Source: Streptomyces antioxidans (GTDB lineage Bacteria > Actinomycetota > Actinomycetes > Streptomycetales > Streptomycetaceae). From it: 64,000 nucleotides of DNA. The stretch spans positions 81,791 through 145,790 of the forward strand of contig NZ_LAKD02000072.1 in the NCBI RefSeq assembly GCF_000968685.2, in the 5' to 3' direction. A program made the translations under genes and the position numbers. The notes under the pieces were generated by a model. The model saw only the letters and a program-made list of their open reading frames with translations, was not told the DNA's origin and did no database searches. Shown piece after piece: positions 58,408 through 64,000 of this stretch (the first letter of the stretch is position 1; each line of letters opens with the position of its first letter).

Positions 58408-60536
58408 CAGGCGGCCCTCCGAGGGTTCGAAACGGTTCGTACATCGCGCACCAGCGCGGCCACGCTGTCCGCGCGCAACTCGTCGAGTGTCACCGGCGTG
58501 CCCCGCAGTTCGCGCGCGAGCGCGCCCGCGAGCCCCAGCCGCACCGGCCCCGACTCGCAGTCCACGACCACCGAGGCGACCCCGTCGCCCGCGAGCGTCC
58601 GTGCCGCGAGCCCGGCCCGCTCCACCGGCGTGGGACCGCCGGACCGCCGCGCCCCGGTGGCCCGCCCGTCGGTCACCACGACCAGCAGCGGACGGCGTGC
58701 GGGGTCCCGCAGCCGCTCCACCCGCAGCACCTCCCGGGCCTTCAACAGCCCGGCCGCAAGTGGCGTACGGCCGCCCGTCGACAGCCGCTCCAGCCGTGCG
58801 GCGGCCGTGTCCACCGACGAGGTGGGCGGCAGCGCCAGCTCGGCGTCCGCGCCCCGGAAGGTGATCAGCCCGACCTTGTCCCGCCGCTGGTAGGCGTCGA
58901 GCAGCAGCGACAGCACCGCGCCCTTGATCGCGCTCATCCGCTTGCGCGCGGCCATCGAGCCCGACGCGTCCACCACGAACAGCACGAGATTGCCCTCCCG
59001 GCCCTCGCGCACCGCCTCGCGCAGATCGTCCCGGCGCACCAGCAGCCCGGGCCCGCGCCGGCCGCGCGCCAGCTGATGCGGGGCCGCCGCCCGGACGGTC
59101 GCCGACAGATGCAGCGCGGAGAGCGCCCCCCGCGGGCGGCGCGCCCCGGTGGTGCGGCCGTGCGCGCTGCGGGCGCGCGAGCGGCGGCCCGCCGCGCCCT
59201 CGCCCAGCCCGGGGACGTCGAGCCGCCGGGTCCGGAACGGTTCTGCGGCGCCCACGGCCGCCCGCTCACCACCGGCCCCGCCCGCACCGCCGTCCGCTTC
59301 GTCCGGCCCGCCCTCGCGGTCGGCCGTCTCGTGCTCACCCGTGCGCTGGTCGGGTACGGATGGCTCGGGTTCGGCGGGCGGCGCCTGCTCCCGCGCCCCG
59401 TCGCCCGCGCCCTCCTGGGGTCCGCCCTCGGGGCCGCCTGGGTCATCCGGCCCGGAGCCGCCCGGCCCGTCCTCGTGCCCCGGCCCGTCGCCGGGGCCGG
59501 GGTCCGGATCCGGCTCCGGGTCGTCCTCCTCGAACCGCCGCAGGATCTCGTCGAGTTTGTCCTCGTCGAGCCCCGGCGCGTCGAACGGCGCCCGCCGCCG
59601 CCGGTGGGGGAGCGACAGCAGCGCCGCCCCCCGTACGTCCTCGGTCCGTACATCGGTGCGCCCCGCCCAGGCGGCCAGGGCGGTCGCCGTACGGGCCGTC
59701 ACGATGTCCGCGCGCATCCCGTCCACCTCGAACCCGGCGCACACCGCCGCGATCTGCCGCAGCGCACGGTCGCCGAGACCCACCCGCGGCAGCAGGGCGC
59801 GGGCCGCCGCGATGCGCTCCCGCAGGGCCTCCTCGTCCGCCGCCCAGCGCGCCGCGAACCCCTCGGGGTCCTCGTCGTACGCCAGCCGACGCCGCACCAC
59901 CTCGACGCGCTCCCCGGTGTCCCGGGACGCCGCGACCTCCACCGTGAGGCCGAAGCGGTCCAGCAACTGCGGCCGCAGCTCGCCCTCTTCGGGGTTCATC
60001 GTGCCCACCAGGAGGAAGCGCGCCGCATGCCGTACGGACACCCCCTCGCGCTCCACGTAGGAGGCGCCCATGGCGGCCGCGTCGAGCAGCAGGTCGATCA
60101 GATGGTCGTGCAGCAGATTGACCTCGTCGACGTAGAGCACCCCGCGGTGGGCGTCCGCGAGCAGCCCGGGTTCGAACGCCTTCACCCCGTCCGACAGCGC
60201 ACGCTCGATGTCGAGCGCGCCCACCAGCCGGTCCTCGGAGGCGCCCACGGGCAGTTCGACCATCCGCGCGGGGCGCGCCTCGCCCGTGCCCGCCTCATGG
60301 GGCCCGTCCGGGCAGGACGGGTCGGGCGCGGCCGGATCGCAGGAGAACCGGCACCCGGCCACCACGTCCACCTCGGGCAGCAGCGAGGCGATCGCCCTTA
60401 CGGCGGTGCTCTTGGCCGTGCCCTTCTCGCCGCGCACCAGGACGCCGCCCACGGCGGGCGAGACGGCGTTGAGGAGCAGGGCGAGCCGCAGGCCGTCCAT
60501 GCCGACGATCGCGCTGAAGGGATAGGTGGTGGTCAC
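58407..60536 (-). CDS. Putative cobaltochelatase, fused AAA+/VWA (BchI-BchD-like)
   Basis: 709 residues. AAA+ domain to ~residue 330: VRGEKGTAKSTAVRAI (Walker A), GVLYVDEVNLLHDHL (Walker B) and GTMNPEEGELRPQLLDRFGL. A ~130-residue Gly/Pro/Glu/Asp linker with no complexity follows. The C-terminal VWA domain has MIDAS DASGSM and TDGRATG. It would drive cobalt insertion with a CobN-type subunit not in this window. Confidence 0.9.
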   Translation of the reverse strand: MTTTYPFSAIVGMDGLRLALLLNAVSPAVGGVLVRGEKGTAKSTAVRAIASLLPEVDVVAGCRFSCDPAAPDPSCPDGPHEAGTGEARPARMVELPVGASEDRLVGALDIERALSDGVKAFEPGLLADAHRGVLYVDEVNLLHDHLIDLLLDAAAMGASYVEREGVSVRHAARFLLVGTMNPEEGELRPQLLDRFGLTVEVAASRDTGERVEVVRRRLAYDEDPEGFAARWAADEEALRERIAAARALLPRVGLGDRALRQIAAVCAGFEVDGMRADIVTARTATALAAWAGRTDVRTEDVRGAALLSLPHRRRRAPFDAPGLDEDKLDEILRRFEEDDPEPDPDPGPGDGPGHEDGPGGSGPDDPGGPEGGPQEGAGDGAREQAPPAEPEPSVPDQRTGEHETADREGGPDEADGGAGGAGGERAAVGAAEPFRTRRLDVPGLGEGAAGRRSRARSAHGRTTGARRPRGALSALHLSATVRAAAPHQLARGRRGPGLLVRRDDLREAVREGREGNLVLFVVDASGSMAARKRMSAIKGAVLSLLLDAYQRRDKVGLITFRGADAELALPPTSSVDTAAARLERLSTGGRTPLAAGLLKAREVLRVERLRDPARRPLLVVVTDGRATGARRSGGPTPVERAGLAARTLAGDGVASVVVDCESGPVRLGLAGALARELRGTPVTLDELRADSVAALVRDVRTVSNPRRAA

Positions 60537-60594
60537 GCGGCGATACCTCCTGGGGTGCGTGGGTACGGCGGTCCGGTGTGGGGGCGGGGGCTTC

Positions 60595-62199
60595 TCAAGT
60601 CGTCCCCCCTGGCACCCCCGGAGGGACGAACGGCAGCCCGTCCGGGACGCCCTCCTCGATGAGCCGCAGCAGCGCGTCCGTGTCGGCGTGCTCCTCGATC
60701 AGGTCACCGAGGCGGTCGAGCTGTTCCTCGCGCAGCTCGCCGAAGCGGGTGTCGGGCGCCGGTACGAACGCCCGGCCCGCCGTGGCGGCCACCCGCCGCA
60801 GAAACGCCCGCCGGAAGCCGTCGCTCTCCAGCGAGCCGTGCCAGTGGGTGCCCCACACCGAGCCCACCCGGCAGCCGTCCAGGAAGGGCTCCTCGGCCCC
60901 GTCCAGCAGCTCGGCGACCCCGTGGTGGATCTCGTAGCCCGCCACCGGCTCGCCGAGCGCCTCGCCCACCGGCCGGGCCAGGGTCTTCTCGGCCGCGAAC
61001 CGCACCCGCACCGGCAGCAGCCCGAGCCCGGTGACCGTCCCGGCCCTCGACTCGACCTCGTCCTCGATGCGCTCCCCTAGCGCCTGGAAGCCGCCGCAGA
61101 GGCCCAGCACCGGACGGCCCTCGGCGGCCCTCCGGGCGATGGCGTCGGCCAGCCCGCGCTCACGCAGCCACTGCAGCGCCCTTACGGTGCCCCGGGTGCC
61201 CGGCAGCACCACCAGATCGGCGTCGGCCAGCTCCTCGGGCCGGTCCACGAACCGCACGATCACGCCCGGCTCCGCCGCCAGCGCGTCCACGTCCGTGAAG
61301 TTGGACATCAGCGGCACGGCGGCCACCGCGATCCGCAGGACATCCGCGCCGTAAGGAGGCGCCACGACGCTCTCCCGCACCGTGCCGCGCAGCGACACCC
61401 GCAGCCCGTCCTCCTCGTCGATGCCCAGGCCGTGGGCGAACGGGAGCACCCCCACGGTCGGGCGCCCGGTGAGGTCGCGCAGCATCTCGAGACCGGGCTC
61501 CAGAAGGCTGACATCGCCGCGGAACTTGTTCACCACGTAGGCGGCCACATGGCGTTGGTCCGCCGCCGACAGCAGCGCGGTCGTGCCGAAGAAGGACGCG
61601 AAGACGCCGCCGCGGTCGATGTCCCCGACCACCACGACCGGAAGCCCGGCGGCCCGCGCCAGCCCCATGTTGACGATGTCGGTGCGGCGCAGATTGATCT
61701 CGGCCGGGCTGCCCGCGCCCTCGCAGATCACCGCGTCGTGGTTGCGCCGCAGCTCCTCCAGGCACTCCGTGACGGTCCCCAGCAGCCCCTCCCGCCCCGC
61801 AGCGGGCCTTTCGCCGGGCGAGGGGACTCCGGGCCCGCCGAAGTACCCGCGCGCGCTCAGCTCGCCCACCGGCTTGCCCAGCAGCACCACTTGGCTGCTG
61901 CGGTCGCCGCCCGGCTTCAGCAGGACCGGGTTCATCAGCGCGCTGGGCTCGACGCGTGCGGCGGCGGCCTGCATGGCCTGGGCCCGCCCGATCTCCGCAC
62001 CCTCCCGGGTGACGAAGGAGTTGAGCGACATGTTCTGCGCCTTGAAGGGCACCACGCTGACGCCCTTACGGGCGAGCCAGCGGCAGATCCCGGCCGTCAC
62101 CACGCTCTTGCCCGCGTCGGAGGTCGTGCCCGCGACGAGCAGCCCTCCACCGCGCGCCCCCGAACCGTCCGTGCCGCCCTTACCGCGTATCCCGCTCAT
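60595..62199 (-). CDS. cobQ: Cobyric acid synthase
   Basis: 534 residues from ATG 62199. N-terminal ATPase: LLVAGTTSDAGKSVVTAGICRWLARKG, VPFKAQNMSLNSFVT, ICEGAGSPAEINLR and GDIDRGGVFASFFGT. C-terminal glutamine amidotransferase: Cys in VLGLCGGFQALG and His in GTHWHGSLESDGFRR. Amidates b, d, e and g carboxyls. Start overlaps the cobD stop (ATGA). Confidence 0.96.
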   Translation of the reverse strand: MSGIRGKGGTDGSGARGGGLLVAGTTSDAGKSVVTAGICRWLARKGVSVVPFKAQNMSLNSFVTREGAEIGRAQAMQAAAARVEPSALMNPVLLKPGGDRSSQVVLLGKPVGELSARGYFGGPGVPSPGERPAAGREGLLGTVTECLEELRRNHDAVICEGAGSPAEINLRRTDIVNMGLARAAGLPVVVVGDIDRGGVFASFFGTTALLSAADQRHVAAYVVNKFRGDVSLLEPGLEMLRDLTGRPTVGVLPFAHGLGIDEEDGLRVSLRGTVRESVVAPPYGADVLRIAVAAVPLMSNFTDVDALAAEPGVIVRFVDRPEELADADLVVLPGTRGTVRALQWLRERGLADAIARRAAEGRPVLGLCGGFQALGERIEDEVESRAGTVTGLGLLPVRVRFAAEKTLARPVGEALGEPVAGYEIHHGVAELLDGAEEPFLDGCRVGSVWGTHWHGSLESDGFRRAFLRRVAATAGRAFVPAPDTRFGELREEQLDRLGDLIEEHADTDALLRLIEEGVPDGLPFVPPGVPGGTT

Positions 62200-63179
62200 C
62201 CGCCGCCCCTCCCCAGGGCCCGGGGCCGCCCCGTCAACGCGCTCAGCGCAGGGCGGGCCGCTATGGACACCCCGAGCGCCAGGACGCCGACGCGCCGCGA
62301 CAGCCGTACCGCCCGCTCGATGTCTGCCGACTCCACCGGCCGCCCGCCGGAGTTGAGCACCGGCCGGTGCTCGACCCGGCCGCCGTACGCGAGGGTGCCG
62401 CCCAGCCGGACGCCGAGCGCGCCCGCGAAGGACGCCTCCACGGGGCCCGCGTTGGGGCTCGGATGACGCCGGCCGTCCCGCCGCCAGGCACGCCACGCAC
62501 CGCGCGGATCCGGACCCGCCAGCGTCGCCAGGACCGCCGTAAGGCGCGCACCGGGCCAGCCGGCCACATCGTCCAGCCGGGCCGCCGCCCAGCCGAACCG
62601 CCGGTAGCACGGCGACGTGTGGCCCACCATGGCGTCCAGGGTGTTGACGGCGCGGAACCCCATGAGCCCCGGCACACCGCCCACGGCGCCCCACACCAGC
62701 GCGCCCACGACGGCGTCGGAGGTGTTCTCGGCGACCGACTCGACCACCGCGCGGGCGATCCGCGGCCCGTCCAGCGCCTGCGGATCGCGGCCGCACAGAT
62801 GCGGCAGCCGCTCCCGGGCGACCTCGAGGTCCCCTGCGGCCAGTGCCCCGCTGACGGCCCGTGCCTCACGGCCCAGGCTCGTGCCGCCCAGCACCGCCCA
62901 GGTGGCGGCGGCGGTCAGCGCGGCCTCCGCGCCACGGCGGCCGTCAAGGCCCCGTACGGCGCGGGTCAGCAGCGCGGCACCGGCGGCCACGCCGCCCGCG
63001 CACAACGCGGTGTGCAGGGCCCCGTAACCCCGGTGGTCGCGCCACACGCGGCGCTCGACGGCCGCGGCGGCGCGCCCGAACGCGGCCACCGGATGGCCGC
63101 GGCGCGGATCACCCGTGGCGAGGTCGCCGAGGAAGCCGAGGGCCGCACCGCACGCGAACGAGGCGTGGTCGGCACGCAT
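62196..63179 (-). CDS. cobD: Adenosylcobinamide-phosphate synthase (CobD/CbiB)
   Basis: 327 residues, integral membrane protein. Family motifs: GDLATGDPRRGHPVAAFGR near the N terminus, VVESVAENTSDAVVGALVWGAVGGVPGLMGFRAVNTLDAMVGH and SPNAGPVEASFAGALGVRLGG. Attaches aminopropanol (phosphate) to adenosylcobyrate. First gene of the operon, behind the cobalamin riboswitch. Confidence 0.95.
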   Translation of the reverse strand: MRADHASFACGAALGFLGDLATGDPRRGHPVAAFGRAAAAVERRVWRDHRGYGALHTALCAGGVAAGAALLTRAVRGLDGRRGAEAALTAAATWAVLGGTSLGREARAVSGALAAGDLEVARERLPHLCGRDPQALDGPRIARAVVESVAENTSDAVVGALVWGAVGGVPGLMGFRAVNTLDAMVGHTSPCYRRFGWAAARLDDVAGWPGARLTAVLATLAGPDPRGAWRAWRRDGRRHPSPNAGPVEASFAGALGVRLGGTLAYGGRVEHRPVLNSGGRPVESADIERAVRLSRRVGVLALGVSIAARPALSALTGRPRALGRGGG

Positions 63180-63182
63180 CCG

Positions 63183-63290
63183 TCAGGCCGCCGTCACGCC
63201 TCGGCGCGGCGATACGGGACCGGACGGGCCGCAGGGGCCGGAGGAGCCGAGGCGGACAGGGAGGGCTGGCGGCGTGGCGGTGCCGGGCAT
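63183..63290 (-). CDS. Possible 35-codon leader frame between riboswitch and cobD
   Basis: ATG 63290 has GAGGA 9 bases upstream, the first good ribosome site after the riboswitch; the frame ends 3 bases before the cobD ATG, and cobD has no good site of its own. The peptide is Pro/Gly/Ser/Arg-rich with no family resemblance. Either a coupled leader peptide or chance. Confidence 0.3.
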   Translation of the reverse strand: MPGTATPPALPVRLGSSGPCGPSGPVSPRRGVTAA

Positions 63291-63324
63291 GGCGGTATGT
63301 CCTCACTCAGGGTCCTCGCCCTGG

Positions 63325-63515
63325 TTCGACGTGACCGGCGGTGAGAGTCTCCTGGCTCCCGGATCCGCGGCCCTCCCGGTCTTCCAGCCCCGCGTACGCG
63401 ACGAACCGTACGGACGGGCCGTGACCCCATACAGGCGATGGGAGGCTGCTCCCCGGTGACAGTGGCGGGACCGCGCCGGATTCTCACCGGCTTCCTCTCC
63501 TGCCGCCGTTTGGCT
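63325..63515 (-). promoter_or_regulatory. Cobalamin riboswitch
   Basis: Read on the minus strand: GGAAGCCGGTGAGAATCCGG near 63480-63498, GCGGTCCCGCCACTGTCACC near 63455-63475, and the B12 box GAGCCAGGAGACTC (complement of 63346-63359). Order and spacing match the AdoCbl riboswitch core. A hairpin CAGGG-N6-CCCTG (63309-63324) and the GAGGA site follow as a likely expression platform, so B12 should switch off the cob operon. Confidence 0.9.
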
Positions 63516-63614
63516 CGGGAAGTCCACCATGGGCCGCGAATGGCCGTCAACTCGCATATGACCCGGGACGCCCGAGTGTGCCGAGCCCCACAGCCAACCG
63601 TCACCCACAGGACG

Positions 63615-63657
63615 GCCGCCGGATGGTCGGCGCTGGTCAGCGCCATCATCCGGCGGC
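63615..63657 (-). terminator. Long hairpin terminator of the right-end operon
   Basis: Outer stem GCCGCCGGATG/CATCCGGCGGC and inner stem GGCGCT/AGCGCC with loop GGTC. Lies 28 bases beyond the stop of the small membrane protein gene and separates it from the riboswitch. Confidence 0.85.
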
Positions 63658-63685
63658 TTGTGGGGCGTTCGGTGAAGCGGGGCCC

Positions 63686-63937
63686 TCAGGCGACGATCAG
63701 ATAGATGCCGTACGCCACCACCGCGGCGCACACCGCGAAGCAGGCGTACGCGCCGGTGCGCGCGAGCGGGGAGGCGCCCACCGCGCCCCCGGGCACGACG
63801 GCGGCCGTGCCGCCCTGTTCCGGCGCCCCCTTACGGGAGGTGCCGACGATGCCCAGGGTGAAGACGCCCACCATGGCGACCGTCACCGCGAGGCTGATGC
63901 CGAAGACCTGGCCGAGTGCCGCCCAGTCGATGCTCAT
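63686..63937 (-). CDS. Small two-helix membrane protein
   Basis: 83 residues. Two hydrophobic helices (ISLAVTVAMVGVFTLGIVG; ARTGAYACFAVCAAVVAYGIYLIVA) joined by a Gly/Ala-rich polar loop. AGGAGCCAGGAAAC precedes the ATG. Conserved in Streptomyces next to a phosphate-transporter gene, as I recall; the role is unknown. Confidence 0.85.
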   Translation of the reverse strand: MSIDWAALGQVFGISLAVTVAMVGVFTLGIVGTSRKGAPEQGGTAAVVPGGAVGASPLARTGAYACFAVCAAVVAYGIYLIVA

Positions 63938-63950
63938 GTTTCCTGGCTCC

Positions 63951-64000
63951 TTAGCGGGTGGTGCTGCTCGCGGCGGCGGGGGTGGGGGTCTGCTGGGGGC
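63951..64000 (-). CDS. C-terminal end of an upstream gene (possibly inorganic phosphate transporter)
   Basis: The frame read from the window edge ends QQTPTPAAASSTTR-stop (TAA at 63951-63953), 13 bases before the small membrane gene. Only about 16 codons are visible. The phosphate-transporter guess rests only on remembered gene order. Confidence 0.35.
   Translation of the reverse strand, partial: PQQTPTPAAASSTTR

Noticed and set aside
58086..60662. 858-codon plus-strand frame opposite the cobaltochelatase
   Set aside because: Composition is Arg/Pro/Gly/Ala noise, while the opposite strand encodes clear AAA+ and VWA motifs.

Overview
The window is GC-rich actinobacterial chromosome and almost certainly Streptomyces. 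Supporting signs are the third-position G/C bias, ATGA/GTGA start-stop overlaps, frequent GTG starts, several leaderless promoters, an LAETG sortase anchor, an ectABCD operon, and a conserved core block (ctaB, ctaA, ABC pair, sufR-sufBDCSUT) that is also laid out this way in mycobacteria. From memory, the gene order resembles S. coelicolor around SCO1845-SCO1934; this was not computed. I saw no rRNA, tRNA, CRISPR array, insertion sequence or prophage.

Layout. 1-5,000: end of heme O synthase ctaB, a small conserved protein, an amidohydrolase, heme A synthase ctaA, and an ABC exporter pair. 5,080-11,855: Fe-S cluster assembly operon sufR-B-D-Rieske-C-S-U-T with an iron-box-like palindrome, a SufR operator and a strong terminator. 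11,880-13,900: SMR transporter with its TetR regulator, then dapD (lysine/DAP pathway). 13,936-20,700: a 1,619-residue protein with an N-terminal DUF4132-like region and a secreted nuclease/phosphatase-fold enzyme. 21,100-32,460: acidic hypothetical protein, hairpin-rich spacer, PhoX-type phosphatase behind a PHO-box-like repeat, LLM oxidoreductase, double-TerD protein, and EamA/TetR, SDR, MarR/MFS and isochorismatase-fold genes, most with recognisable operators. 32,460-45,600: a dispersed pectin/uronate set (uronate dehydrogenase, KdgD, an unassigned partner protein, MFS transporter, PL9-type pectate lyase, 2,5-dioxovalerate dehydrogenase, IclR regulator), mixed with a polysaccharide deacetylase, an NCS2 purine permease and an aldo/keto reductase. 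A deletion scar at about 38,885 joins the stumps of two divergent genes. 45,790-50,670: class V aminotransferase and the ectoine/hydroxyectoine operon ectABCD. 50,671-53,780: amidohydrolase, LAETG-anchored protein and about 750 bases of minisatellite DNA. 53,783-63,520: an eight-gene cobalamin operon (cobD, cobQ, cobaltochelatase, cobO, cobB, cbiG/cobE-like, cbiX, cobC) led by a cobalamin riboswitch. 63,615-64,000: small membrane protein and the end of another gene.

How it fits together. Three coherent modules stand out: Fe-S assembly under SufR with possible iron-regulator input; osmolyte synthesis; and B12 synthesis under riboswitch control. A fourth is inferred: pectate lyase -> uronate -> Udh -> aldarate -> KdgD -> 2,5-dioxovalerate dehydrogenase -> 2-oxoglutarate. 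The lactonase and aldarate dehydratase steps were not found here, which makes the unassigned gene at 35,063-36,262 the most useful functional question.

Recurring non-coding themes are TANNNT boxes 6-8 bases before start codons (leaderless mRNAs) and tandem duplications that include the stop codon or lie just beyond it at several genes.
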